Shown here in pieces: positions 25,401 to 37,400 of a stretch of DNA of 64,000 bases; the first letter of the stretch is position 1, and each line of letters opens with the position of its first letter. Source of the stretch: Streptomyces netropsis (lineage in GTDB: Bacteria > Actinomycetota > Actinomycetes > Streptomycetales > Streptomycetaceae). Both the position numbers and the translations under genes were made by a program. The notes beneath the pieces were generated by a model. It made no database searches and was not told the origin of the DNA. It saw only the letters and a program-made list of their open reading frames with translations. Location of the stretch: contig NZ_JACHJG010000002.1 of the NCBI RefSeq assembly GCF_014203545.1, positions 496,001-560,000 on the forward strand, given 5' to 3'.

Positions 25401-28400
25401 GCTCGACGCCCAGGTGGACCGGCTGCGGTCCTTCGTGGCGGACGACACGGCAGCGACCTCGGTCGACGTCGGGCTGTCGCTGGCCACGGGCCGGTCGCTG
25501 TTCGACCACCGAGCGGTGCTGCTGGCCTCGGACGAGGGCGGCCTGGCCGAAGCGGCGCGCGGCACGGCCACCGGCGAGGGGCCGCTCGCGGTGTTGTTCT
25601 CGGGCCAGGGTGCGCAGCGGCTGGGCATGGGCCGGGAGCTGTACGGCCGTTTCCCCGTGTTCGCCGAGGCCCTGGACGCGGTGCTGGCGGAACTGGAGCC
25701 GTTGGTCGAGGGCTCGCTGCGTGAGGTGATGTGGGGTGAGGACGCCGGTCTGCTGAACGAGACCGGTTACACGCAGCCCGCGTTGTTCGCGGTCGAGGTG
25801 GCGCTGTTCCGGCTGGTGGAGTCTCTCGGGATCACCCCGGAGTACGTGGCCGGTCATTCGATCGGTGAGGTGGCGGCCGCGCATGTGGCGGGTGTGTTCT
25901 CACTGCCGGACGCCTGCCGCCTGGTGGCGGCGCGGGGTCGTTTGATGCAGGCGCTGCCGTCGGGTGGTGCGATGGTGGCCGTCCAGGCGACCGAGGAAGA
26001 GGTGTTGCCGTTCCTGACCGAGGCGGTGTCGATCGCGGCGGTCAACGGTCCGTCGTCGGTGGTCGTTTCCGGTGCCGAGGATGCGGTGCTGGAGATCGCG
26101 GGCCGTCTGTCGGCTGATGGGCGTAAGACGTCGCGGCTGTCGGTGTCGCACGCGTTCCACTCGCCGCTGATGGAGCCGATGCTGGATGACTTCCGTGCGG
26201 TGGTCGGCGGTCTGACGTTCCACGCACCGTCGGTGCCGGTGGTTTCCAACCTGACCGGTCGGGTGGCTGCTGCGGAGGAGCTGTGCTCGCCGGAGTACTG
26301 GGTGCGGCACGTCCGTGAGGCCGTGCGTTTCGCCGACGGGGTACGGACCCTGGTCCAGGAAGGCGTGAACACACTCCTGGAGTTGGGTCCGGACGGTGTG
26401 CTGTCCGCCATGGCCGCGGAATCGGTGTCCGAAGAGACCGTGACGGTTCCGGTTCTGCGCAAGGACCGGCCGGAGGAGACCGCCGCGGTCACCGCACTGG
26501 CAAGGCTGCATGTGCGGGGCGTCGCGGTCGACTGGTCGGCGTTCTTCGCCGGGACCGGTGCCCGCCGCGTCGACCTGCCCACGTACGCGTTCCAGCGTCA
26601 GTGGTTCTGGCCGGCCGGTACGGCGATGTCGGTCGTGGACGCGACCGCGGTGGGACTCACGCCCGCCGGGCACCCGCTGCTCAACGGCTCGGTGGAACTG
26701 GCGGTCGGCGAAGGGGTGCTGTTCACCAGCCGGCTGTCGGTGCGGTCGCACCCGTGGCTGGCCGACCACGCCGTGATGGGCCGCGTGCTGCTGCCCGGCA
26801 CGGCCTTCGTGGAGCTGGCGATCCGCGCCGGTGACGAGGTCGGCTGCGACCGGATCGAGGAGCTGACGCTGGCCGCGCCGCTGGTCCTGCCCGAGCAGGG
26901 TGCGGTGCAGGTGCAGGTCTCGGTGGGCGCACCCGACGAGTCGGGCAGGCGCACCGTGGAGGTCCACTCGCGTCCCGAGGGCGCGGTGGACGTGCCCTGG
27001 GCACAGCACGCCACAGGTGTGCTGACGGAGGGGACGGCCGTCACCGACGCCGGTTTCGACGCCGAGGTGTGGCCGCCGACCGGTGCCGAGCCGGTGGAAC
27101 TGGCGGGCTGCTACGAGCAGTTCGCCGAGGAGGGCTTCCAGTACGGGCCGGCCTTCCAGGGCCTGGAAGCGGCATGGCGGCGGGGCGAGGACATCTTCGC
27201 CGAGGTGCGGCTGCCCGAGAGCGTCGAGGGCGACGCCGACGGGTTCGGCCTGCACCCCGCCCTGCTCGACGCGGCCCTGCACGCCGCGCTGCCGGCCGCG
27301 GCCGGCACGGAGGACGGCGGACTGCCGTTCTCGTGGGAGGGCGTCTCGCTGCACGCCTCCGGTGCCTCGGCGCTGCGGGTCCGGCTGTCCCCCGCCGGTG
27401 CGAACGCTCTCGCGATCAGCGTTGCCGACGCTTCGGGTGCGCCCGTCGCGTCGGTGGAGTCCCTGCTGGTCCGCGCGGTGTCGGGCGAGCAGCTGAGTGG
27501 CCCGGAGGCACCGGTCCGGGACTCGATGTTCCGGGTGGACTGGTCGCCGGTGCGGGTGGCCGGGTCGGCCGGTGCCGAGTCGGTGGCGCTGGTGGGTCCG
27601 GACGTGTTCGGGCTGGCCCGGGTTCTGCCGGACGCGCTTCACCACCAGGAGCTGGCCGCCTTGGTGGCTTCGGACGCGGCGGTCCCGGACGCGGTGCTGA
27701 TTCCCGTACCCGGGGAGCCGGACGGTGAGCCGGTCGAGTCCGTGCACACCTCGGTGTCCTGGGCCCTGGGCCAGTTGCAGGCGTGGCTGGAGGAGGAGCG
27801 GTTCGCCGCATCGCGTCTGGTGTTCGTGACGCGTGGCGCGGTGGACGGTGTTGATCTGGCCGCTGCCTCGGTGTGGGGTCTGGTGCGTTCGGCGCAGACG
27901 GAGACCCCGGGCCGGTTCGGCCTGGTGGACCTGGACGCGGCCGACACGTCCTTGACCGCACTGCCGCAAGCCCTGGGAGTGGATGAGCCGCAGCTGGCCA
28001 TCCGCGAGGGCGAGATCACGGCCGCGCGTCTGGCCCGGGTGCCGGGCACAGGTTCCGAAGCGGCGGCCTGGGACGCCGAGGGCCGGGTGCTCGTCACCGG
28101 TGGCACCGGTGGCCTGGGCGCGCTGGTGGCGCGGCACCTGGTGGCCGAACATGGCGTGCGGCAGTTGCTGCTCGTCAGCCGCCGGGGCCTTGGCGTCGAC
28201 GGTGTGGACGACCTGGTCGCGGAGCTGGCGGAGCTGGGCGCTGAGGCCGTGGTGGCCGCGTGTGACATCGCCGACCGTGACGGTCTCGCCGAGCTGCTCG
28301 CTCAGCACCCGGTCAGTGCCGTGGTGCACGCGGCGGGTGTCCTGGACGACGGTGTGATCGGCTCGCTCACTCCCGAGCGCATGTCCGCGGTGCTGCGTCC

Positions 28401-31400
28401 GAAGGTCGACGCGGCGTGGAACCTGCACGAGCTGACCCGCGACCTGGACCTGACCGCCTTCGTGGTCTTCTCGTCCGTCGCAGGTACCTTCGGTGGAGCG
28501 GGTCAGGGCAACTACGCGGCTGGTAACGCCTTCCTCGACGCGCTCGTACAGCGGCGCCGTCAGGACGGTCTGCCGGGCGTCTCGTTGGTGTGGGGCCCGT
28601 GGGACCAGTCGGGCGGTATGACCGGCACGCTCACCGAGGCCGATCTCCAGCGCATGGCCCGTGCGGGCATGCCCGCGCTGTCGGCCGAGCAGGGTGTCGC
28701 CCTGTTCGACACCGCTCTGGCGGCCGACGAGCCCGTCGTGCTGCCGGTGCGGCTCGACCTGCCGGTACTGCGCGCCCTGGGCGAGGTGCCGTCCCTGCTG
28801 CGCGGTCTGGTGCGGGTGCGTTCCCGTCGGGCCGCGGTGGCCGGTTCGAGCGCCGCCGCCGGCCTGGTGCAGCGGCTGAGTCGGCTGGAGGAAGCCGACC
28901 GGCGTGAGGTGCTGCTGGACCTCGTCCGGAGCCAGGTGGCCCTGGTGCTCGGGCACGCAGGCGGTGACGAGATCGATCCGGCACGGGCGTTCCGCGCTCT
29001 CGGCTTCGACTCGCTCACGGCGGTGGAACTGCGGAACCGCTTGAGCACGGTCTCGGGCCTGCGACTGCCGGCGACGCTGGTGTTCGACTACCCGACGCCG
29101 GATGTGCTGGCGGACTACCTACTGGACGAGCTGTTCGGAGCCGAGGCCGAGGCATCGGTGCCGGTGCGGGCGCTGCCGCCCGTGGCCGACGACCCGGTGG
29201 TCATCGTGGGGATGGCGTGCCGGTATCCGGGTGGGGTGAGCTCGCCGGAGGACCTGTGGCGGCTCGTCTCCGAAGGTGCCGACGCGGTGTCCGGTTTCCC
29301 GACCAACCGCAGTTGGGACGTCGACGGCCTGTACAACCCGGACCCCGACCACCAGGGGACCGCCTACACGCGCTCCGGTGGTTTCCTGCACGACGCGGGT
29401 GGGTTCGACCCGGAGTTCTTCGGGATGAGCCCGCGTGAGGCGCTGGCGACCGACTCTCAGCAGCGCCTGCTGTTGGAGGCGTCGTGGGAGGCGTTCGAGC
29501 GGGCCGGTATCGATCCGGCGTCGCTGCGCGGCAGCCAGACCGGTGTCTTCGCCGGCCTCATGTACAACGACTACAACGTCGTCCTCGGCGGAGACGAGTT
29601 CGAGGGTTTCAAGGGCAGCGGCACCTCGCCGAGCGTGGCCTCGGGCCGTGTCTCGTACACGCTGGGCCTTGAAGGTCCGGCGGTGACCGTGGACACGGCG
29701 TGCTCGTCGTCGCTGGTCGCGATGCACTGGGCGATGCAGGCCCTGCGCAGTGGTGAGTGCTCGCTGGCGCTGGCGGGCGGTGTGACGGTGATGTCGACGC
29801 CGTCGGTGTTTGTCGAGTTCTCGCGGCAGCGTGGTCTGTCGGCGGACGGTCGGTGCAAGGCGTTCTCGGACTCGGCCGACGGTGTCGGCTGGTCGGAGGG
29901 TGTCGGCATGCTGGTGCTGGAGCGTCTCTCCGACGCCCGGCGCAACGGCCACCAGATCCTCGCGGTCGTACGCGGTAGCGCGGTCAACCAGGACGGTGCG
30001 TCGAACGGTCTGACGGCGCCGAACGGTCCCTCGCAGCAGCGGGTGATCCGTCAGGCGCTCGCCAGCGGTGGACTCTCGCCCGCCGATGTGGACGCGGTGG
30101 AGGCGCACGGTACGGGTACGACGCTGGGTGACCCGATCGAGGCGCAGGCACTCCTGGCGACCTATGGTCGTGACCGTGACGAGGAGCGTCCGCTGCTGCT
30201 CGGTTCGGTGAAGTCCAACATCGGTCACACGCAGGCCGCGGCCGGTGTCGCCGGTGTCATCAAGATGGTCATGGCGATGCGTGAGGGTGTCCTCCCGCAG
30301 ACCCTGCACGTCGACACTCCGTCCTCGCACGTGGAGTGGGAGGCGGGCGCGGTCGAGCTGCTGACGGAGAACACGGCCTGGCCGGAGTCCGGTCGTGTTC
30401 GGCGGGCCGGCGTTTCGTCGTTCGGCATCAGCGGCACCAACGCGCACGTCGTCCTCGAGCAGGCTCCCTCGGCTGGCGCCGCTCAGGCCGGGCCGGGTGA
30501 GTCGCCGACGGTGGAGTCCGGCGTGGTGCCGTGGGTCCTGTCGGGACGGACGGCCGAGGCGCTGCGGGCACAGGCCGATCGCTTGCTGTCGGCTGTGCGG
30601 GACGGCGGGACCCGGTCCGTGGACGTCGGGTTCTCGCTGGCCACGAGCCGGTCGGTGTTCGACCACCGGGCTGTCGTGCTCGCCGACGACCACGAGCACG
30701 CGGTACGTGCCCTGGCGGCCCTGTCGGCCGGCGCACCGGACCCCGCGGTGCTGGAAGGTTCGCCCACCGGCGGGAAGACGGCACTGCTGTTCTCCGGCCA
30801 GGGCTCGCAGCGGCTGGGGATGGGCCGGGAGCTGTACGAGCGCTTCCCGGTGTTCGCGGCGGCGCTGGACGCGGTTCTCGCCGAGCTGGAGCCGCAGCTG
30901 GACGGTTCGCTACGGGACGTGATGTGGGGTGAGCGCCCGGAGCTGCTGGAGCAGACCGGGTACGCGCAGCCCGCGCTGTTCGCGGTCGAGGTGGCGCTGT
31001 TCGGTCTGGTGCGGTCGTGGGGTGTGAAGCCGGACTTCCTGGCGGGTCACTCCATCGGTGAGGTGGCCGCCGCGCACGTGGCGGGTGTGCTGTCGCTGCC
31101 GGACGCGTGCCGACTGGTCGCCGCGCGAGGCCGTTTGATGCAGGCACTGCCTGCCGGCGGTGCGATGGTGGCCGTCCAGGCATCCGAGGCGGAGGTGCTG
31201 CCGCTGCTGACCGACGAAGTGTCGATCGCGGCGGTCAACGGTCCGAACGCGCTGGTCATCGCCGGTGGCGAGGATGCGGTGCTGGAGATCGCGGGACAGT
31301 TGGCGGCTGACGGGCGTAAGACGTCGCGTCTGTCGGTGTCGCACGCGTTCCACTCGCCGCTCATGGAGCCGATGCTGGACGACTTCCGCGCGGTGGTCGA

Positions 31401-34400
31401 GGGTCTGCGGTTCGGGGCCCCCGAGGTGCCGGTGGTGTCGAACCTGACCGGACGGGTGGCCACTTCGGAGGAGCTGTGCTCGCCGGAGTACTGGGTGCGG
31501 CACGTCCGTGAGGCCGTGCGTTTCGCCGACGGGGTGCAGACCCTGGTCGGTGAGGGTGTGGGCACGCTTCTGGAGCTGGGTCCCGACGGTGTGCTGTCCG
31601 CCATGGCCCAAAGCTCGGTGCCGGACGGCACCGTGACGGTTCCCGTCCTGCGGAAGGGGCGGCCCGAAGAGCTCGCGGCCATGACGGCACTCGCACACGT
31701 CCACGTGACCGGCACCCCGGTGAGCTGGGAGGACGTGTTCGAGGGCCGCGGCGCCCGGCGGGTGGACCTTCCGACGTACGCGTTCCAGCGTCAGTGGTTC
31801 TGGCCTGCGGGTGCGTTGAGTGCCCCGGGTGACATGCGTGCGGCCGGTCTGGGGTCTGCCGGGCATCCGTTGTTGGGTGCGGCGGTGGAGCTGGCGGGTG
31901 GTGAGGGTGTCCTGTTCACCGGTCGTCTGTCGGTGCAGTCGCATCCGTGGCTGGCGGATCACGTAGTGATGGGCCGGGTTCTGCTGCCCGGTACCGCGCT
32001 GGTGGAGCTGGCGATCCGTGCCGGTGACGAGGTCGGCTGCGACCGGATCGACGAGCTGACGCTCGCCGCACCGCTGGTCCTGCCCGAGCGGGGCGCCGTA
32101 CAGGTGCAGGTCCGCGTGGGCGTCGCCGACGAAGCCGGTCGACGTACGGTCACGGTCCATTCCCGCACCGACGGTGGTGAGGAACTGCCGTGGTCGCAGC
32201 ACGCGATGGGTGTGCTGGTTCCTGGAGCGGATACGGCCGACACCGGTTTCGACGCCACTGTGTGGCCCCCGGCCGGGGCCGAGCCGGTGGACCTGGCCGG
32301 CTTCTACGAGGCACGCGCCGAGGACGGCTTCGCCTACGGGCCGGAGTTCCAGGGGCTGCGGACGGCGTGGCGGCGTGACGGCGAGGTGTTCGCCGAGGTG
32401 GCGTTGCCGGAAGCCGAGGGCCGGGAGGCCGACGGGTTCGGCATCAACCCCGCCCTGCTCGATGCCGCGCTGCACGCGTCGGTGTTCGCCGGTCTCGATT
32501 CCGACGACCGTGGGGGCCTGCCGTTCTCGTGGGAAGGCGTCTCGCTCCACGCGTCCGGCGCCTCTGCCGTACGGGTGCGGTTGTCCCGGGCCGGTGCGAG
32601 CGCGGTGTCGATCGCGCTCGCCGACGCTGCGGGTACTCCTGTCGCGTCGGTGGATTCGCTGTTGGTCCGTGCCGTGTCGCCCGAGCAGTTGGGCGGCCCG
32701 GAGGTGACGGTCGGGGACTCGATGTTCCGGGTGGACTGGGCACCGGTGCGGGGGGCCGCTTCACCGGCCGTCGAATCGGTGGCGCTGGTGGGCCCGGACG
32801 TGTTCGGACTGGCTGAAGCCCTGCCCGACACGGTCCTTCACCCGGACCTGGCGTCGTTGGCGGCGGGGGAGGGAACGGTGCCGGATGCGGTGCTGATCCC
32901 TGTGGCCGGTGTGTCCGGCGACGACCCGGTCGCTTCTGTCCACGACCTGGTGGCCTGGGTGTTGGGTCAGTTGCAGGTGTGGTTGGAGGAGGAGCGGTTC
33001 GCGGGTTCGCGTCTGGTGTTCGTGACGCGGGGTGCGGTGGGCGGCGCCGATCTGGCTGCTGCTTCGGTGTGGGGTCTGGTGCGTTCGGCGCAGTCGGAGA
33101 ACCCCGGTTGCTTCGGGCTGCTGGACCTCGGCACGGAAGACGTGACGTCCCTGCCGTTGGCGGAGGCGTTGGCTTCCGACGAGCCGCAGCTCGCCGTTCG
33201 TGAAGGCGAGCTGCGGGCAGCCCGACTGGCCCGCGTGTCGGACGCCGTGTCCGACACGGTCGTCTGGGACGCCGAGGGCCGGGTGCTTATCACTGGTGGC
33301 ACCGGTGGTCTGGGCGCGCTGGTGGCGCGGCACCTGGTGGCCGAACACGGTGTGCGGCGGCTGCTGTTGGTCAGCCGTCGGGGTCTCGCCGCCCATGGTG
33401 TGGACGACCTGGTCGCGGAGCTGGCGGAGCTGGGCGCCGAGGCCGTGGTGGCCGCGTGCGACATCGCCGACCGTGACGGTCTCGCCGAGCTGTTGGCTCA
33501 GCACCCGGTCAGTGCCGTGGTGCATGCGGCGGGTGTCCTGGACGACGGTGTGATCGGTTCGCTGACTCCCGAGCGGGTGTCCGCGGTGCTGCGTCCGAAG
33601 GTCGACGCGGCGTGGAACCTGCACGAGCTGACCCGCGACCTGGACCTGACCGCCTTCGTGGTGTTCTCGTCCGTCGCAGGTACCTTCGGTGGGGCCGGCC
33701 AGGGTAACTACGCGGCTGGTAACGCCTTCCTGGATGCGCTCGTACAGCGGCGTCACGAAGAGGGCCTGGCCGGTGTGTCGCTCGTGTGGGGTCCCTGGGA
33801 CCAGTCGGGTGGTATGACCGGCACGCTCACCGACGCCGATCTCCAGCGACTGGCCCGCTCCGGCATGCCGGCGTTGTCGGTCGAGCAGGGCGTGGCGCTG
33901 TTCGACGCGGCCCTGGCCGGAGTGGAACCCGTGGTGGTGCCGGTGCGGCTCGACCTTCCGGCGCTGCGTGCCTCGGGCGAGGCGCCGTCCCTGCTGCGCG
34001 GTCTGGTGCGGGTGCGTTCCCGTCGGGCCGCGGTGACGGGTTCGAGCGCCGCCGCCGGCCTGGTGCGCCGACTGTCCGGGCTGAACGGTGAGGAGCGCCG
34101 TGAGGCACTCCTGGACCTGGTCCGGAGCCAGGTGGCTCTCGTGCTGGGGCATGTCAGTGGAGACGAGATCGACCCGTCGCGGGCGTTCCGCGCCCTCGGC
34201 TTCGACTCGCTCACGGCCGTGGAGCTGCGGAACCGGTTGAACACCGTGACCGGGCTCCGACTGCCCGCCACGCTCGTCTTCGACTACCCGAGCGTCCAGG
34301 CCCTGGCGTCGTTCGTCGGGGAGGAACTGCTGGGCTCGGACGCGGCAGTCGCCGCGCCGGTCCCGTCGCGCACGATGGTGAGCGACGACCCCGTGGTGAT

Positions 34401-37400
34401 CGTGGGGATGGCGTGCCGGTATCCGGGTGGGGTGAGCTCGCCGGAGGACCTGTGGCGGCTCGTCACCGATGGCACCGACGCGGTGTCCGGTTTCCCGACC
34501 AACCGTGGCTGGGACGTCGAGGGTCTCTACGACGCGGATCCGGGGCACGCGGGTACGTCGTACACGCGCTCCGGTGGTTTCCTGCACGACGCGGGCGAGT
34601 TCGACCCGGAGTTCTTCGGGATGAGCCCGCGTGAGGCGCTGGCGACCGACTCGCAGCAGCGGTTGCTGTTGGAGGCGTCGTGGGAGGCGTTCGAGCGGGC
34701 CGGTATCGATCCGGCGTCGCTGCGCGGCAGTCAGACCGGTGTCTTCGCCGGTGTGATGTACAGCGACTACGGCAGCACGTTGAACGGCAAGGAGTTCGAG
34801 GGTCATCAGGGCCAGGGCAGCGCGGGCAGTGTGGCCTCGGGCCGTGTCTCGTACACGTTCGGGCTGGAGGGCCCGGCAGTGACGGTCGACACCGCGTGCT
34901 CGTCGTCGCTGGTGTCGCTCCACCTCGCCGCGCAGGCCCTGCGCAGCGGTGAGTGCTCGCTGGCGCTGGCCGGTGGTGTGACGGTCATGTCGACGCCGTC
35001 GGTGTTCGTGGAGTTCTCGCGGCAGCGTGGTCTGTCGGCGGACGGTCGGTGCAAGGCGTTCTCGGACTCGGCCGACGGTGTCGGCTGGTCGGAGGGTGTC
35101 GGCATGCTGGTGCTGGAGCGCCTCTCCGACGCGCAGCGCAACGGCCACCGGATTCTGGCGCTCGTACGCGGTAGCGCCATCAACCAGGACGGTGCTTCCA
35201 ACGGTCTGACGGCTCCGAACGGTCCGTCCCAGCAGCGGGTGATCCGTCAGGCGCTCGCCAGCGGTGGACTCTCGCCCGCCGATGTGGACGCGGTGGAGGC
35301 GCACGGTACGGGTACGACGCTGGGTGACCCGATCGAGGCGCAGGCGTTGCTGGCGACCTATGGTCGGGACCGTGACGAGGAGCGTCCGCTGCTGCTCGGT
35401 TCGGTGAAGTCCAACATCGGTCACACGCAGGCCGCGGCCGGCGTGGCCGGTGTCATCAAGATGGTCATGGCGATGCGTGAGGGTGTCCTCCCGCAGACCC
35501 TCCATGTGACGGCGCCTTCGTCGCACGTGGACTGGGAAGCCGGTGCGGTGGAGCTGCTCCGGGAGAACACGGCCTGGCCGCAGTCCGGTCACGCACGCCG
35601 CGCGGGCATCTCGTCCTTCGGTATCAGTGGGACCAACGCGCACGTGATCGTCGAGCAGGCTCCCTCGGTGAAGGAGCCGAGCCGGGAGCCGGTGGTTTCG
35701 CCGGGTGTGGTGCCGTGGGTGGTGTCCGCAAGGACCGGGGCGGCGCTCGACGCCCAGGTGGACCGGCTGCGGTCCTTCGTGGCGGACGACACGGCAGCGA
35801 CCTCGGTCGACGTCGGCTTCTCGCTGGTGACCGGCCGTTCGGTGTTCGAGCACCGTGCGGTGCTGCTGTCCACCGACGACCGTGTGATCGAGGCGGCCCG
35901 GGGCACGGCGGCCGGTGAGGGTTCGCTGGCGGTGCTGTTCTCCGGGCAGGGCAGCCAGCGGATCGGTATGGGGCGTGAGCTGTACGCCCGGTTCCCGGTC
36001 TTCGCGGACGCCCTGGACAAGGCCCTGTCGGTGCTCGACGAGCACCTGGACCGGCCGCTGCGGGACGTGATGTGGGGCGATGACCCGGACGAGCTGAACC
36101 GGACCGGCTGCACGCAGCCCGCGTTGTTCGCGGTCGAGGTGGCGCTGTTCCGGCTGGTGGAGTCTCTCGGGATCACCCCGGACTTCGTGGCCGGTCACTC
36201 CATCGGTGAGATCGCTGCGGCACACGTCGCGGGGGTGTTCTCGCTGGAGGACGCCGGCCGACTCGTCGCGGCACGCGCCGGGTTGATGCAGGCGCTGCCT
36301 GCGGGTGGCGCGATGGTGGCCGTGCAGGCGACCGAGGCGGAGGTGCTGCCTCTGCTGACCGACGAGGTGTCGATCGCGGCGGTCAACGGTCCGTCGTCGG
36401 TGGTCGTCTCGGGTGTCGAGGACGCGGTGCTGGAGATTGCGGGCAAGCTGTCGGCCGAGGGCCGTAAGACGCATCGACTGCCGGTGTCGCACGCCTTCCA
36501 CTCGCCGCTGATGGAGCCGATGCTGGAGGACTTCCACGCGGTGGTCAGCGGTCTGTCGTTCAATGCACCGTCGGTGCCGGTGGTCTCCAACCTCACCGGC
36601 AGGCTCGCCACGTCCGAGGAACTGTGCTCGCCCCAGTACTGGGTACGTCACGTTTGTGAGGCGGTCCGCTTCGCCGACGGAGTACGGACCCTGGCTGACG
36701 AGGGTGTGGATACGTTCCTCGAGCTGGGTCCGGACGGTGTGCTGTCCGCCATGGCTGCCGAGAGCGTGCCGGACGGCACTGCCGTCGTGCCGGTCCTGCG
36801 CAAGGACCGGCCCGAGGAGACCGCGGCGGTCACCGCCCTGGCCCGGCTGCACGTACAGGGCGTCACGGTCGACTGGACGGCGTTCTTCGCCGGGACCGGC
36901 GCCCGTCGGGTGGACCTGCCGACGTACGCGTTCCAGCGTCAGTGGTTCTGGCCGGTGGGTGCGTTGAGTGCGCCGGGTGACATGCGTGCGGCTGGTCTGG
37001 GCTCTGCGGGGCATCCGTTGTTGGGTGCGGCGGTGGAGCTGGCGGGTGGTGAGGGTGTCCTGTTCACCGGTCGTCTGTCGGTGCAGTCGCATCCGTGGCT
37101 GGCCGATCACGTGGTCATGGGTCGGGTTCTGCTGCCCGGTACCGCGCTGGTGGAGCTGGCGATCCGTGCCGGTGACGAGGTCGGCTGCGACCGGATCGAC
37201 GAGCTGACGCTCGCCGCACCGCTGGTGCTGCCCGAGCAGGGTGGCGTACAGCTGCAGCTGTGGGTCGGTGGCCCCGACGAGACGGGCAGTCGCACGCTCG
37301 GCATTCACTCCCGCCCCGACAGCGGCGACGAGCTGCCGTGGACGCAGCACGCGACGGGTGTGCTGACCGCCGGTACGGACGCCACCGAAGGTGGCTTCGA

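Larger units (their letters stand above)
24040..29130 (+). other. PKS module 'C4': KS-AT(malonyl)-DH-KR-ACP
   Basis: Residues about 5545-7241. AT starts near 25590 and shares long near-identical DNA with module C2; the KS-AT linker is shared with module C6. DH near 26671 has [11 protein letters not shown] and [13 protein letters not shown] near 28087 has [12 protein letters not shown] and NYAAGN. ACP Ser is at 29011-29013. Expected product: a double bond. Confidence 0.92.
29188..34320 (+). other. PKS module 'C5': KS-AT(malonyl)-DH-KR-ACP
   Basis: Residues about 7261-8971. DH near 31858 has [11 protein letters not shown], but its second motif reads [12 protein letters not shown], with Asn where the other modules have His; the catalytic His and Asp remain. 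KR near 33283 has [12 protein letters not shown] and NYAAGN. ACP Ser is at 34207-34209. Expected product: a double bond. Confidence 0.91.

Noticed and set aside
18001..25884. A 2,627-codon open frame on the minus strand inside the PKS gene
   Set aside because: It mirrors the repeated modules on the opposite strand, is His/Arg/Gln-rich and contains no known domain; high-GC codon bias keeps such frames open.
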